A stretch of 64,000 bases of DNA, taken from Halopseudomonas bauzanensis. Lineage in GTDB: Bacteria; Pseudomonadota; Gammaproteobacteria; Pseudomonadales; Pseudomonadaceae. The stretch lies in assembly GCF_900114735.1 (NCBI RefSeq), contig NZ_FOUA01000001.1:446278-510277 (forward strand), read 5' to 3'. The translations under genes were made by a program, and so were the position numbers. Below, piece after piece: positions 20,519 to 30,499 of this stretch. Under the pieces are notes generated by a model. It saw only the letters and a list, made by a program, of their open reading frames with translations. It was not told the DNA's origin and did not search any database. The first letter of the stretch is position 1. Every line of letters starts with the position of its first letter.

Positions 20519-22438
20519 TCAACTGCCTCCCAGATAAGACGACCGCGTCAGCCCCAACCGCAGGATATCCAGATAGTGCGCCCGCTCTGCCGCGCTCAGC
20601 CGCGCGCTGGCAACCTTGTCGCGGTAGCGGGCCATGAGTTCTTCCGGTTCGAAATGCACATAGCGCAGCATGTCTTCGATGGTGTCATGGGTCTCGACCC
20701 CACCGTGTACCACCCGACCGTCAGCCAGTTGGTAGACATTCACCGAATCGGTATCACCGAATAGGTTGTGCATGTCACCGAGAATCTCCTGGTAGGCACC
20801 CACCATGAAGATGCCCAGCAGATAATCCTCGCCCTCGCGCAGCTCATGCACCGGCAGGCTGCTCTCGATGCTCTGCTCGTCCACGTAATGGCGGATCTTG
20901 CCGTCGGAGTCACAGGTCAGGTCCTGCAGCACCGCGCGGCGCAGGGGCTCCTCATCCAGACGGTTGATCGGCACGATCGGAAGTACCTGATCGATGGCCC
21001 AGGTATCCGGCAGGCTCTGGAATACCGAGAAGTTGCAGATGTACTTGTCCGCCATCTTGTCGTTCAGCTCATCCAGCACCTGGCGGTGCGATCGCTGACG
21101 CGCCTTGAGCAATGCGTGCAGGCGGTTGCACAGCGCGAAGTAACATTGCTCGGCCAGCGCCTTCTGCGATAGCGAGACCTTGCCCTCGGCATACTGACCA
21201 GCTACATCACTCATGTAGTGGGTCGCCCGCCAGTAGGTTTCGGTGACCATCTCGATATCGGTCTGCCCCAACAATCCGACCAGATCACGTACCACCTGCG
21301 GCAGCTCATCCAAATCGTCGATTGGCGGTACCGTATCGTTGTGCCGCTCGACATCAGTCACCTGCACTACCAGCACCGCGTGATGGGCGGTCATCGCCCG
21401 TCCGCTTTCGGAAAAGATATGCGGGTGCGGCAGGCCCTGCTCATCACAGAATTCGCGCAGCATTGATACTACCGTGCGGGCATATTCGGACACGTCGTAA
21501 TTGATCGAACTGGCGTTGCGTGAGTGGGTACCGTCGTAGTCCACCCCCAATCCGCCGCCGACATCGATATGGTCAACCGGCAAACCCAACGCCCGCAGTT
21601 CACCGAAGTAGCGAATCGCCTCGCGAAATCCGTGTTGATAGTCAGCCAGGTTGGCGATCTGCGAGCCCATATGGAAATGCAGCAGCCGTACCCCGGCCTC
21701 AAGCCCCGCCCCGCGGAACTGCTCGATGACCCGCAGCAATTGCGCCGCCGACAAACCGAACTTGGACTTCTCGCCGCCGGTATCGGCCCATTTGCTGGAC
21801 GTCAGCGAGGACAACCGCACACGCAGGCCGACCTGCGGCGTCAGCCCCAGCCGCGCTGCCTCCTCAATCACCAGGGCGACTTCGGATTCCTTCTCGATAA
21901 CGATGAAGACGTTATGCCCGAGCTTCTGCCCCAGCAGCGCCAAGCGGATGAATTCCCGATCCTTATAGCCATTACAGACGATGGTGCCGCCCTTGGGCGC
22001 CATCGCCAGGACCGCCATCAGTTCCGGCTTGGAGCCGGCCTCCAGGCCAATGGGAACATGCTCAGTGGCGATGATGTTCTTTACCACCGCCTCCTGTTGA
22101 TTGACCTTGATCGGGAACAGCGCCGTGTAGCCGTTCGCGTAATCCAACTCGGCGATGTTCTGCTCGAAAGCACCGGTCAGCTGCCGCACGCGGTCCTGCA
22201 GAATGTCTGGAAAGCGCACCAGCAACGGCAGATCCAAGCCGCTGTCACGCAGCTGGGCCACCAGTTCATGCAGGTCAATCGGTTGCTCAATCCCGGGCCG
22301 GGGCCGCACTTCGACATTGCCCTGCTCACTGGCATTGAAATAACCCGCGCCCCAATGGCGGATGCCATAGACACTTCGACTGTCTGCGACCGTCCAGGCG
22401 GAAGCATCCTCTTTACGCGAACGCCGCGATGACACCAT
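20519..22438 (-). CDS. speA: Biosynthetic arginine decarboxylase
   Basis: A 639-aa PLP-dependent fold-III decarboxylase making agmatine for polyamine synthesis. The PLP lysine lies in [12 protein letters not shown]. The sequence then carries [20 protein letters not shown] and HIFSESGRA blocks, and the length matches SpeA. The frame extends upstream to 22531, but the ATG at 22438 has an AAGGAG site seven bases away and begins [15 protein letters not shown], like the known Pseudomonas N-terminus, so it is preferred. Polyamines and the adjoining ectoine operon both relate to stress tolerance, but there is no sign of co-regulation. Confidence 0.95.
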   Translation of the reverse strand: MVSSRRSRKEDASAWTVADSRSVYGIRHWGAGYFNASEQGNVEVRPRPGIEQPIDLHELVAQLRDSGLDLPLLVRFPDILQDRVRQLTGAFEQNIAELDYANGYTALFPIKVNQQEAVVKNIIATEHVPIGLEAGSKPELMAVLAMAPKGGTIVCNGYKDREFIRLALLGQKLGHNVFIVIEKESEVALVIEEAARLGLTPQVGLRVRLSSLTSSKWADTGGEKSKFGLSAAQLLRVIEQFRGAGLEAGVRLLHFHMGSQIANLADYQHGFREAIRYFGELRALGLPVDHIDVGGGLGVDYDGTHSRNASSINYDVSEYARTVVSMLREFCDEQGLPHPHIFSESGRAMTAHHAVLVVQVTDVERHNDTVPPIDDLDELPQVVRDLVGLLGQTDIEMVTETYWRATHYMSDVAGQYAEGKVSLSQKALAEQCYFALCNRLHALLKARQRSHRQVLDELNDKMADKYICNFSVFQSLPDTWAIDQVLPIVPINRLDEEPLRRAVLQDLTCDSDGKIRHYVDEQSIESSLPVHELREGEDYLLGIFMVGAYQEILGDMHNLFGDTDSVNVYQLADGRVVHGGVETHDTIEDMLRYVHFEPEELMARYRDKVASARLSAAERAHYLDILRLGLTRSSYLGGS

Positions 22439-22776
22439 GAAAGACTCCTTGGGAACTGTGCAATGGACCCCAGAATAAACCAGTTTCTCCCCGCGAGTCG
22501 TAAAACGAACCCGTTCCGGCCCCGGATTCACTCTTTATTGCAGAAAAAATCCAATTGAAAAAAGCATCCATCAGGACGCCTTGGAGTCGCGCAGCGGCAA
22601 CCCGCCGTAACGCTTGCAGCATCGGGGCCAGGGCGTCATTTGTGACAAATATATAACACCTGTAAATATTGCCACGGCATACCAAATGGCACGCAAGCCA
22701 CAGGAATGGCCGGTTGTGATCTTTTTTTGGATGTGTTTATTATAAAAATGAATTTACAAGTAAATATCAGGAAACG
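22439..22776. other. Divergent intergenic region between speA and ectA
   Basis: 338 bases without a gene. The speA-proximal part is GC-rich. The ectA-proximal 150 bases are strongly AT-rich (for example around 22635-22670 and 22720-22765), the usual look of an osmotically controlled promoter region. Apart from the candidate promoter listed separately I see no long inverted repeat or MarR-type (EctR) gene. Confidence 0.6.
22714..22743 (+). promoter_or_regulatory. Candidate sigma70/RpoS-type promoter of the ectoine operon
   Basis: TTGTGA (22714-22719) and TATTAT (22738-22743) are separated by 18 bases, 33 bases before the ectA start. The spacer contains a T-tract and the -10 is embedded in a long AT-rich run, features often seen in osmoregulated promoters. 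Assigned by eye. Confidence 0.45.
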
Positions 22777-23304
22777 ATGTCTTCCACCACATTCTCGCTG
22801 CGCCGTCCGGTTGCCACCGACGGCCACGCACTCAACCAGTTGATCGAGCGCTGCCCGCCACTGGATACCAATTCGGTCTATTGCAACCTCCTGCAGTGCT
22901 CTCACTTTTCCGCCACCTCTATCGCTGCTGACAACCTTCAGGGCGAACTGGTCGGCTTTATCTCCGGCTACCGACCTCCCGAGCGCCCCGACACGCTGTT
23001 CGTCTGGCAGGTCGCAGTGGATAGCAGCATGCGCGGCCAGGGTCTGGGCATCGCCATGCTGATGGGCTTGCTCGAGCGCACTGCCGCCGAAGGTGTTCGC
23101 TGGCTGGAAACCACTATTTCCCCCGGTAACGGCGCCTCCGAAGCGCTGTTCGCCAAAGCCTTCCGCCAGTTGGACGTAACCGCCAGCACCGAGGTGCTGT
23201 TCAGCCGGGAAAACCATTTCAACGGCCAGCATGATGACGAAGTGCTGTATCGCGCCGGTCCCTTTGCCTTACCAGTCAAACTTGATACCCAGGAGACTGC
23301 ATGA
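22777..23304 (+). CDS. ectA: L-2,4-diaminobutyrate N-acetyltransferase
   Basis: A 175-aa GNAT acetyltransferase that converts diaminobutyrate and acetyl-CoA to N-gamma-acetyl-diaminobutyrate, the second step of ectoine synthesis. The family N-terminus LRRPVATDGHALNQLIERC and the acetyl-CoA loop VDSSMRGQGLGIAML are clear. First gene of ectABCD-ask; its stop overlaps the ectB start as ATGA. The AGGA site lies six bases before the ATG. Confidence 0.95.
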   Translation: MSSTTFSLRRPVATDGHALNQLIERCPPLDTNSVYCNLLQCSHFSATSIAADNLQGELVGFISGYRPPERPDTLFVWQVAVDSSMRGQGLGIAMLMGLLERTAAEGVRWLETTISPGNGASEALFAKAFRQLDVTASTEVLFSRENHFNGQHDDEVLYRAGPFALPVKLDTQETA

Positions 23305-24587
23305 ACACTTTCCAACAGTTCGAACAACACGAATCCGGTATTCGCAGCTACTGCCGTTCCTTTCCGGTCATTTTCGACCAGGCCCGTGGTGCCGAGCTGA
23401 TCACCCGCGAAGGAAAATCCTATATCGACTTCCTGGCGGGCGCCGGCACCCTGAACTACGGGCACAACCACCCGGTACTGAAGAAGGCGCTGATCGAATA
23501 CCTTGAACATGACGGCCTGACCCACGGCCTGGATATGTACTCGGCGGCCAAGGAGCGTTTTCTCGAAACCTTCCACCGCGTCATTCTCGAGCCGCGTAAG
23601 CTGGGCGACTATGTAGTGCAATTCAGCGGCCCAACCGGCTCCAACTCGGTGGAAGCGGCGCTGAAACTGGCGCGCAAAGTCACCGGTCGCAGTAATGTCA
23701 TCAGCTTTACCAATGGCTTCCATGGCTGCACCGTGGGCGCCCTGGCGGCCACCGGCAATCAGCATCACCGTGGCGCCGCCGGCGTGCCGCTGACCGACGT
23801 CAGCCGCATGCCCTATGCCAACTACTTCGGTGACAAGGTCAACACCATCTCGATGATGGACAAACTGCTCAGCGACCCCAGCAGCGGTGTGGACAAGCCC
23901 GCCGCCGTAATCGTCGAAGTGGTCCAGGGCGAAGGCGGCCTGAACGCCGCATCCGCCGACTGGATGCGCAAACTGGAAAAGCTCTGCCGCAAGCATGACA
24001 TGCTGCTGATCGTCGATGACATCCAGGCCGGTTGCGGCCGTACCGGCACCTTCTTCAGCTTCGAGGAAATGGGCATCAAGCCGGACATCATCACCCTGTC
24101 CAAGTCCCTGAGCGGCTTCGGCCTGCCATTCGCTGTGGTGGTCATGCGCCGCGAGCTGGACCAGTGGGAGCCGGGCGAGCACAACGGTACCTTCCGTGGT
24201 AACAACCACGCCTTCGTCACCGCCGCCGCCGCGCTGGAGCACTTCTGGACCAGCGAAGAGTTCGCCACCAGCGTCAAGGCCAAGGGCAACCTGATCCGCG
24301 AGCGCATGCAGAAGATCGTCCGCCGTCACGGCCCCGATTCCCTGTTCGTCAAGGGGCGCGGCATGATGATCGGCATCAGCTGCCCGGATGGCGACACCGC
24401 CGCAGCCATCTGCCGCGAAGCCTTTGACCGTGGTCTGATCATCGAGACCAGCGGCAACCACAGCCAGGTAGTCAAATGTCTCTGCCCGCTGATCATCAGC
24501 GAACAGCAGATCACCCAGGCCATGGACATCCTCGAGCAGGCTTTCGCCGCCGTGATGACTGCCGACGTCAAGAACCAAGCATCCTGA
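23301..24587 (+). CDS. ectB: Diaminobutyrate--2-oxoglutarate transaminase
   Basis: A 428-aa class-III PLP aminotransferase that makes L-2,4-diaminobutyrate from aspartate semialdehyde, with glutamate as amino donor. The PLP lysine is in [16 protein letters not shown], preceded by the Asp motif [18 protein letters not shown]. The substrate segment [19 protein letters not shown] is typical of EctB. Coupled to ectA by ATGA, with AGGAG upstream. First committed step of the pathway; the supply of its substrate is boosted by the aspartokinase at the operon end. Confidence 0.96.
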   Translation: MNTFQQFEQHESGIRSYCRSFPVIFDQARGAELITREGKSYIDFLAGAGTLNYGHNHPVLKKALIEYLEHDGLTHGLDMYSAAKERFLETFHRVILEPRKLGDYVVQFSGPTGSNSVEAALKLARKVTGRSNVISFTNGFHGCTVGALAATGNQHHRGAAGVPLTDVSRMPYANYFGDKVNTISMMDKLLSDPSSGVDKPAAVIVEVVQGEGGLNAASADWMRKLEKLCRKHDMLLIVDDIQAGCGRTGTFFSFEEMGIKPDIITLSKSLSGFGLPFAVVVMRRELDQWEPGEHNGTFRGNNHAFVTAAAALEHFWTSEEFATSVKAKGNLIRERMQKIVRRHGPDSLFVKGRGMMIGISCPDGDTAAAICREAFDRGLIIETSGNHSQVVKCLCPLIISEQQITQAMDILEQAFAAVMTADVKNQAS

Positions 24588-24601
24588 GGAATTCGAAATA
24601 C

Positions 24602-24994
24602 ATGATCGTACGCAACCTGAAAGACTGTGAAGCATCCGAACGCAAAGTCGTTACCGAAACCTGGGACAGCACCCGGATGATCCTGAAGGAAGACAAGATG
24701 GGCTTTTCCTTCAACATCACCACCATTTACGCCGGAACCGAAACACATATCTGGTATCAGAACCATCTAGAGTCGGTGTACTGCATGAGCGGTAATGGCG
24801 AGATCGAAACGCTCTCCGATGGCAAGGTCTACAAGATCGAACCAGGCACCCTGTATCTGCTCGATCAGCACGATGAGCACATGCTGCGCGGCGGCACCGA
24901 AGATATGAAAATGGCCTGCGTGTTCAACCCGCCTCTGACCGGCCGGGAAGTACACGACGAGAACGGCGTCTATCCCGCTGATCTTAGTCCCTGA
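24602..24994 (+). CDS. ectC: L-ectoine synthase
   Basis: A 130-aa cupin-fold, iron-dependent cyclase that closes N-acetyl-diaminobutyrate to ectoine. It begins [10 protein letters not shown], the standard EctC N-terminus. The cupin segments [20 protein letters not shown] and [15 protein letters not shown] carry the metal and substrate residues. The frame is open upstream to 24476 inside ectB, but the ATG at 24602, after TGAGGAATTC, gives the family length. Third gene of the operon. Confidence 0.97.
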   Translation: MIVRNLKDCEASERKVVTETWDSTRMILKEDKMGFSFNITTIYAGTETHIWYQNHLESVYCMSGNGEIETLSDGKVYKIEPGTLYLLDQHDEHMLRGGTEDMKMACVFNPPLTGREVHDENGVYPADLSP

Positions 24995-25018
24995 GAGGCC
25001 GCAACATCAGGAGAAAAA

Positions 25019-25936
25019 ATGTCTACCGTGCAAGCTGACCTTTACCCGTCACGCCAGCACAACGCACCCAGCTGGCAACCCCGAATCGACCCGGTGCTCT
25101 ACCGGGAAGATCCGCACAATGCCCCGCTGACCACAGAGCAACTGTCGCGCTTCGAGCGCGACGGTTTCCTGGTCCTGCCGGAAGTCTTCTCTGCAGCGGA
25201 GGTGGCGGTATTCAAGCAGGAGCTTGAACGCATGAGCCACGCTCCAGAGGTGCTGGAATCACCTGCAGCCATTCGCGAACCCGACAGCGGCGCATTGCGC
25301 TCGGTATTCGCCATTCACCGCAGCAATCCGCTGTTCGCCCGGGTCGCCCAGGACGAGCGCACCGCCGGATTGGCTCGCTTTCTGCTGGATGGTGATATTT
25401 ATGTGCACCAGTCCAGACTCAACTTCAAGCCGGGTTTCAAGGGCAAGGAGTTCTACTGGCACTCCGACTTCGAGACCTGGCACACCGAGGATGGCCTGCC
25501 GCGCATGCGCACCATCAGCTGCTCGGTGCTACTGACCGACAACCATCCGTGGAACGGCCCGCTGATGCTGATCCCCGGCTCGCACAAACACTATATCGGT
25601 TGCGTCGGCCAGACCCCGGAAAATCATTACGAAAAGTCCCTGCGCCGGCAGGAATTCGGTATTCCGGATGATGGCAGCCTCAGCAAGCTGGTCGATCAGG
25701 GCGGCATAGCCCAAGCCACCGGCAGAGCTGGCAGCGTCGTGTTGTTCGACTGCAACACCCTGCACGGGTCCAACAGCAACATCGCTCCCAGCCCTCGCAG
25801 CAATCTGTTCTTTGTCTACAACCATGTGGGCAACCGGCCGGTTTCGCCGTTTGACGGCATGCCGCCACGGCCCGACTTCGTCGCCGAGCGCGGTCCGGTC
25901 GAGCCGCTGGCCATAGGTCCGCAGCAGTATTCGTAA
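25019..25936 (+). CDS. ectD: Ectoine 5-hydroxylase
   Basis: A 305-aa Fe(II)/2-oxoglutarate dioxygenase that forms 5-hydroxyectoine. The iron site's His and Asp are in FYWHSDFETWHTEDGLPRMR, which also matches the EctD signature helix-turn, and the distal His is in DCNTLHGSNSN. The N-terminal DLYPSRQ-type sequence is typical. Sits between ectC and ask with a GGAGAAAA site, so the strain should make hydroxyectoine, which often goes with heat or desiccation protection in saline habitats. Confidence 0.96.
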   Translation: MSTVQADLYPSRQHNAPSWQPRIDPVLYREDPHNAPLTTEQLSRFERDGFLVLPEVFSAAEVAVFKQELERMSHAPEVLESPAAIREPDSGALRSVFAIHRSNPLFARVAQDERTAGLARFLLDGDIYVHQSRLNFKPGFKGKEFYWHSDFETWHTEDGLPRMRTISCSVLLTDNHPWNGPLMLIPGSHKHYIGCVGQTPENHYEKSLRRQEFGIPDDGSLSKLVDQGGIAQATGRAGSVVLFDCNTLHGSNSNIAPSPRSNLFFVYNHVGNRPVSPFDGMPPRPDFVAERGPVEPLAIGPQQYS

Positions 25937-25974
25937 GCAGGGACGACATTCACTCAATAAAAGAACCCGGGATT

Positions 25975-27405
25975 ATGCATACAGTAGAGAAAATCGGCGG
26001 CACATCAATGAGCCGCTTTGATGAAGTACTGAACACCCTTTTCATTGGTCAACGTCGCAACAGTGCCTTGTACAACCGCATCTTCGTGGTCTCCGCCTAT
26101 GGCGGCATGACCAACCTGCTGCTCGAGCACAAGAAAAGCGGTGAGCCCGGCGTATATGAACGTTTCGCCGATGCCCACAGCGAAGACGCCTGGCTGGAAA
26201 CCCTGGAGCAGGTACGCACCAGCATGCTGGCGAAGAACGCCGAGCTGTTCACCAGTGATTATGAGCGTCAGGCGGCCGACCGTTTCATCACTGGTCGCAT
26301 CAACGACGCCCGTGATTGCATGTTGAACCTGCAACAGCTGTGCTCCTACGGGCATTTTCAGCTCGACGGGCAACTGATGAAGGTGCGCGAAATGCTCGCC
26401 TCTCTTGGCGAAGCCCACAGCGCTTTCAATACCGTGCTGGCACTGAAGAAGAACGGCGTCAATGCCCGTCTGGTCGACCTGACCGGCTGGAACCAGAGCG
26501 AACCCAAGGCGTTCCAGGACATGATCGCCGACAGCTTCGCCGGCATCGACTTCAGCCGCGAGCTGGTGGTCGCCACTGGTTACGCACATTGCAGCGAAGG
26601 GCTGATGAGCACCTTCGACCGTGGTTACAGCGAAATCACCTTCGCTCAGATCGCCGCCAGCACTGGCGCCGGCGAGGCCATCATCCACAAGGAATATCAC
26701 CTGTCCAGCGCCGACCCGAACCAGGTGGGCGTCGACAAGGTGGTCACCATCGGCCGCACCAACTATGACGTCGCCGACCAGCTGTCCAACCTGGGCATGG
26801 AGGCGATCCATCCCAAGGCGGCACGCACCCTGCGCCGGGCCGGCATTCAGCTGCGCATCAAGAATGCCTTCGAGCCGGATCATGGCGGCACCACCATCAG
26901 CCAGAATTACTGCAGCGAGAAGCCCTGCGTGGAGATCATCGCCGGGCGCAAGGATGTGTTCGGGCTGGAAGTCTTCGATCAGGAAATGCTCGGCGATGTC
27001 GGTTATGACATCGAGATCACCCGCCTGCTCAAGCAGCTGAAGCTGTATGTGGTGAACAAGGACTCCGATGCCAACAGCATCACTTACTACACTTCCGGCT
27101 CACGCAAGGCGCTGACCCGCGCCATTCGCCTGATCAAGGAACGCTATCCGATGGCCGAAGTGCATCTGCACAATATCGCCATCGTCTCGGCCATCGGTTC
27201 CGACCTCAAGGTCAAGGGCATCCTGGCCAAGACCGTGGCGGCGCTGGCTAAGGCCGACATCAGCATCCAGGCCATCCACCAGTCGATCCGCCAGGTGGAG
27301 ATGCAGTGCATCATCAATGAGGAAGATTACGACGCCGCCGTCGTCGCCCTGCACCAGGCGCTGATCGAACCGGAGAACCACGGGGATGTGATAGTCGCAG
27401 CCTGA
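25975..27405 (+). CDS. ask: Ectoine-specialised aspartate kinase
   Basis: A 476-aa aspartokinase of the Ask_Ect subgroup. It phosphorylates aspartate to feed aspartate semialdehyde to EctB. The kinase N-terminus HTVEKIGGTSMSRFDEV is clear, with tandem ACT domains in the last 130 residues (IVSAIGSDLKVKGILAKTV). Ask_Ect enzymes are known to escape normal feedback inhibition. The gene is last in the ectABCD-ask operon, 38 bases after ectD. A short GC hairpin and palindromic copy B follow, but no clear T-run terminator. Confidence 0.94.
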   Translation: MHTVEKIGGTSMSRFDEVLNTLFIGQRRNSALYNRIFVVSAYGGMTNLLLEHKKSGEPGVYERFADAHSEDAWLETLEQVRTSMLAKNAELFTSDYERQAADRFITGRINDARDCMLNLQQLCSYGHFQLDGQLMKVREMLASLGEAHSAFNTVLALKKNGVNARLVDLTGWNQSEPKAFQDMIADSFAGIDFSRELVVATGYAHCSEGLMSTFDRGYSEITFAQIAASTGAGEAIIHKEYHLSSADPNQVGVDKVVTIGRTNYDVADQLSNLGMEAIHPKAARTLRRAGIQLRIKNAFEPDHGGTTISQNYCSEKPCVEIIAGRKDVFGLEVFDQEMLGDVGYDIEITRLLKQLKLYVVNKDSDANSITYYTSGSRKALTRAIRLIKERYPMAEVHLHNIAIVSAIGSDLKVKGILAKTVAALAKADISIQAIHQSIRQVEMQCIINEEDYDAAVVALHQALIEPENHGDVIVAA

Positions 27406-27502
27406 CACCGTGCCCAGCGGTGGCGACGCCGCTGGCATGTCCGGGTAACTGCGGTGTTTTCCGAGGCACGCTCGGTGCCGACGGTGCTGGGCAGTTGCCC
27501 TC

Positions 27503-27531
27503 CCTGGGAGGTTCGAGCACCAGCTCGTACC
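27503..27531. repeat. Dispersed palindromic (REP-like) repeat, copy B
   Basis: 29 bases identical to copies A and C: CCTGGGAGG leading into the GAGC-ACCA-GCTC hairpin. It lies between the converging ask and alpha/beta hydrolase genes, where it could also fold as a transcript end. Confidence 0.85.
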
Positions 27532-27547
27532 TGAGCCTACCGCCCCC

Positions 27548-28411
27548 TCACAACAAGAACGCCAACACCCGCTGCGCCGTCAGCTCGCCATTCTCCTGCA
27601 TGAAACAATGCCCACCGGGCAGTTGCTCGACCGTCACGTGCGGGTTCGAGGCGGACAGACGTGCGGCTGACTGCTGCACGAAGGGATAGGTCTGGTCACC
27701 GTGGATCAGGCGCATCGGAGTCTGGATCTTGCCCAGGGAACGCCACAATCCGCTGGGTGCAGTCTCGAATATCTCGGCCTCCCGGGTAGGCGCACATTTG
27801 AGCATCACGCCCTGCCCCGGCTCATCGCGCAACGCATGCTCGACATGGGCACGCAACGCGGCATCTTCCCAACCATGGAAAATACCCCGCCCCTGCAACT
27901 TGTCGAATGCTGTCTGCCGATCCGGCCATTGGCTGCGGCGCTTGCGGGTTGCCTCAACCAGCGGATTACGCACGAATCGCGCCAACAGCCGACGCTTGAA
28001 CATTTCCTGCTCGGGAAACAGCACCGGGTCCAGCAGTACCGCTCGCTGAAACAGCTGCGGGTGCGCCGCCAGGATCAGGCTGGTCAGCACTCCGCCAAAA
28101 CTGTGCCCCAGCGCAAAGCGCGGCACGTCGCCGAAAACCGGCTTGCCAGCGACGAAGGCTTCCACCGCCAGTTCGGCATTGCGATTCCAACCGACAAAAG
28201 CGCCACCATGGTCGCTGTCGCCATGGCCCTGCATATCGCACAGCCACAGGTCGAAATGTTCGGCCAACAGCGCCAGCATCGGCTCGTAGGTGCGGCAACA
28301 GAACCCGTTGCCATGGATGAAGTGCAGCAGCGGCTTGCCGCTGGGTGGGCTATGCCAGCCTCGCAGAGTGAAACCGGCGGAACAGGAATGGGACCAGGGC
28401 AACAACGTCAT
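27548..28411 (-). CDS. Alpha/beta hydrolase of unknown substrate
   Basis: A 287-aa cytosolic hydrolase. The oxyanion region is LLHFIHGNGFCCRTYEPM; the serine nucleophile elbow is ALGHSFGGVLTS (about residue 101). The late acid is in LIHGDQTYPF and the catalytic His in LPGGHCFMQENG. The Ser nucleophile separates it from the Asp-type enzyme at 16912. It has the general shape of MhpC/lipase-like hydrolases, and no signal peptide is visible. Its ribosome site is weak. The upstream SIMPL gene is 103 bases away on the same strand, so a shared transcript is possible. Confidence 0.85.
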   Translation of the reverse strand: MTLLPWSHSCSAGFTLRGWHSPPSGKPLLHFIHGNGFCCRTYEPMLALLAEHFDLWLCDMQGHGDSDHGGAFVGWNRNAELAVEAFVAGKPVFGDVPRFALGHSFGGVLTSLILAAHPQLFQRAVLLDPVLFPEQEMFKRRLLARFVRNPLVEATRKRRSQWPDRQTAFDKLQGRGIFHGWEDAALRAHVEHALRDEPGQGVMLKCAPTREAEIFETAPSGLWRSLGKIQTPMRLIHGDQTYPFVQQSAARLSASNPHVTVEQLPGGHCFMQENGELTAQRVLAFLL

Positions 28412-28514
28412 CGACAGACCACTTACTGGAAACAGGACAGGCCAGTCTATTACGCAGGCGCCCGTCTGTCAGGCTCCCGCTGCGCTTATTGATGCCATGG
28501 ATCACGTGGCAAAT

Positions 28515-29231
28515 TCAGCGCAGGATATAGTCCACGCTGGTCACCACGCGGACCTTCTTGGTTTCGGGGGTGTAGGGGTCGACATCCTCGATCGAGAAAT
28601 AGCCCTGGGAGGCGCGGCGGATACTGCCCACCTCGGCGCCGGCATCCCGGGCGAACTGATCCGCCGCGGCCCGCGCTTCCTGGGTAGCCAGCGCAATCAT
28701 GTCCGGCTTGATGGAGTTGAGCTGGGTGAAGATGAACTGCGGCTGGTGCTCGTAGCTCTGGGTCAGTGCCACGCCGGACTTGACCAGATCACCGACGCTC
28801 TGCATGCCGCTTTTGACCCGGTCGATATCCGCGGTACGCACCAGCACGGTCACTTCCGCCCGATAGCGCTGAGGCGGCATGTTCGAGCCGTAGAGGTTGG
28901 CGTGCTGGTCGGTGATCTTGGGCATCGACAGTTGCAGATCGTCTTCGGCGAAGCCCTTGAGCAGCAGGAAGGAGCGGATCAGGTCCTGCTGGGTTTCGAT
29001 ATCGCCCTGCAGCACATCCAGGCTGTCGCCCATCACGGTGAAGTTGATCGGCCACAGGGCCAGATCCGCCTCCACGGTACGCTCGGCCAGCCCCTTGACG
29101 CTGACTACCCGGTCGGCATCGCGAAACTGCAGCAGACCGGTCTTGATGCTCACCGCCATAAAGGCCAACGCCAGCGCCAACAAGGCCGCCGCCACTACCG
29201 CAAAGAATGAAACCCGTGAACTGTCAGTCAT
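28515..29231 (-). CDS. SIMPL (DUF541) domain protein, membrane-anchored
   Basis: A 238-aa protein with one N-terminal membrane segment (about 8-28, Ala/Leu-rich) and a periplasmic SIMPL/DUF541 domain beginning VVSVKGLAERTVEADLALWP. Its C-terminal YDPYTP-like and VRVVTSVDYILR segments are typical. SIMPL proteins form ring-like oligomers and are linked with oxidative or envelope stress; the precise job is unknown. The ATG at 29231 has AGGAG nine to ten bases away; a TTG three bases earlier is less likely. It lies just after the flhB end of the flagellar locus, with a terminator hairpin between. Confidence 0.85.
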   Translation of the reverse strand: MTDSSRVSFFAVVAAALLALALAFMAVSIKTGLLQFRDADRVVSVKGLAERTVEADLALWPINFTVMGDSLDVLQGDIETQQDLIRSFLLLKGFAEDDLQLSMPKITDQHANLYGSNMPPQRYRAEVTVLVRTADIDRVKSGMQSVGDLVKSGVALTQSYEHQPQFIFTQLNSIKPDMIALATQEARAAADQFARDAGAEVGSIRRASQGYFSIEDVDPYTPETKKVRVVTSVDYILR

Positions 29232-29302
29232 CAACCCGCTCCTGTCGTTTGCGTACCCGCTCTATGCTTATACCTGCCCCCGGTGTGCGTACACAACCCT
29301 CA

Positions 29303-29337
29303 AACCCCTGTCCTCGCGCCCAAGCGCGAACGGGGTT
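29303..29337 (-). terminator. Hairpin downstream of flhB, end of the flagellar transcript
   Basis: AACCCC (29303-29308) and GGGGTT (29332-29337) enclose an inner CGCGC/GCGCG stem. On minus the hairpin is followed by a T/G-rich tail (TGAGGGTTGTG). It lies 29 bases past the flhB stop. Confidence 0.6.
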
Positions 29338-29365
29338 CGACAATCCGACAGACCATGGGCAGCAG

Positions 29366-30499
29366 TTACTCATCCCTGCGCAGATCATTCGGTATCGGCG
29401 GCTCAGGCATCGGGCCGGGGCGTTTGCCCTTGCCTTCCTGGAACTGGCGGACCTGATAAACATAGGCCAGCACCTGCGCAACGGCCAGATACAACCCAGC
29501 GGGAATCGGCTGGTCCAGCTCGGTGCTGTAAAACACCGCCCGCGCCAGTGGGGGTGATTCCAGCACGATCACATCATGCTCGGTGGCCACTTCGCGGATC
29601 TTCTGCGCGAGGAAATCCGCGCCCTTGGCCAGTACCACGGGCGCGCCGCTGTGCACCGGGTCGTATTTCAGCGCCACCGCGTAATGGGTCGGGTTGGTGA
29701 TTACCACGTCGGCCTTGGGCACTTCGCCCATCATCCGCCGCTCGGCCATTTCCCGCTGTAGCTGGCGGACGCGGGATTTGACCTCGGGCTTGCCCTCGGA
29801 ATCCTTGTATTCGTCGCGCACCTCCTGCTTGGTCATGCGCGTCTTCTGCTTGTTGTCCCATATCTGGAAGGGCACATCCACGGCAGCGATCACGATCAGC
29901 GAGCAGGCCAGCAGCAACAGCGAGGTGCCCAGCACCCAGCCGCTGTGAAAGATCGCCCCCGGCAACGCCTCGTTACTCAGCGCCATGAGATCATCGGTAC
30001 GCATGTGCAGCACCAGCAGCGCCATGGCCAGCACCACCAGGAACTTGGCGATCGCCTTGAGCAGTTCGACCAGCGCCTTGATCGAGAACATGCGCTTGAG
30101 CCCCGCCAGCGGATTGAGCCGCTCACCCTTGGGCGCCAGCAACTTGGCGCTGAACAGCCAGCCACCCAATAGCACCGGACCGACCAGCGCAGCGACCAGC
30201 AGCATCAGAAACAGCGGGCCAATAACACTCAGACCCTGGCGAATGGACGCCAGCAGGTGCAGCCCCATGGTGTCGGTGCTGTACAGCACCTCCCGCTCCA
30301 GGGAGAAGTTGTAGATCATCAGATCCATCAGCTTGCTGGCCATGCCCGGCCCGAGCAGCAGCAAGCCGAGCGCAGCCACCATCACCACCGCCAGCGTATT
30401 CAGCTCGCGCGAGCGCGCTACCTGCCCTTTCTCGCGGGATTCTTTCTGGCGTTTCGCCGTGGGGTCTTCTGTGCGTTCCTGACCGCTATCTTCCGCCAT
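29366..30499 (-). CDS. flhB: Flagellar type III export switch protein FlhB
   Basis: A 377-aa export-gate component that switches substrate specificity from hook to filament. Four transmembrane helices span about 30-215. The charged N-terminus (AEDSGQERTEDPTAKRQ) is characteristic, and the autocleavage motif NPTHYAVAL is at about residue 268. FliK, encoded upstream in the same gene string, triggers the switch. The start overlaps the fliR stop by one base (TGATG). Last flagellar gene here; flhA, flhF, fleN and fliA are not in the window. Confidence 0.97.
   Translation of the reverse strand: MAEDSGQERTEDPTAKRQKESREKGQVARSRELNTLAVVMVAALGLLLLGPGMASKLMDLMIYNFSLEREVLYSTDTMGLHLLASIRQGLSVIGPLFLMLLVAALVGPVLLGGWLFSAKLLAPKGERLNPLAGLKRMFSIKALVELLKAIAKFLVVLAMALLVLHMRTDDLMALSNEALPGAIFHSGWVLGTSLLLLACSLIVIAAVDVPFQIWDNKQKTRMTKQEVRDEYKDSEGKPEVKSRVRQLQREMAERRMMGEVPKADVVITNPTHYAVALKYDPVHSGAPVVLAKGADFLAQKIREVATEHDVIVLESPPLARAVFYSTELDQPIPAGLYLAVAQVLAYVYQVRQFQEGKGKRPGPMPEPPIPNDLRRDE

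Noticed and set aside
22968-24635. 555-codon open frame on minus, antisense to ectA-ectB
   Set aside because: The plus frame encodes clear EctA and EctB with catalytic motifs. The antisense product is His/Gln/Ala-rich with no recognisable fold and arises from GC-rich third positions.
29303-29337. Hairpin after flhB as part of a CRISPR or attachment site
   Set aside because: A single structure at a transcript end is better explained as a terminator; no integrase or duplicate att-like sequence was seen.
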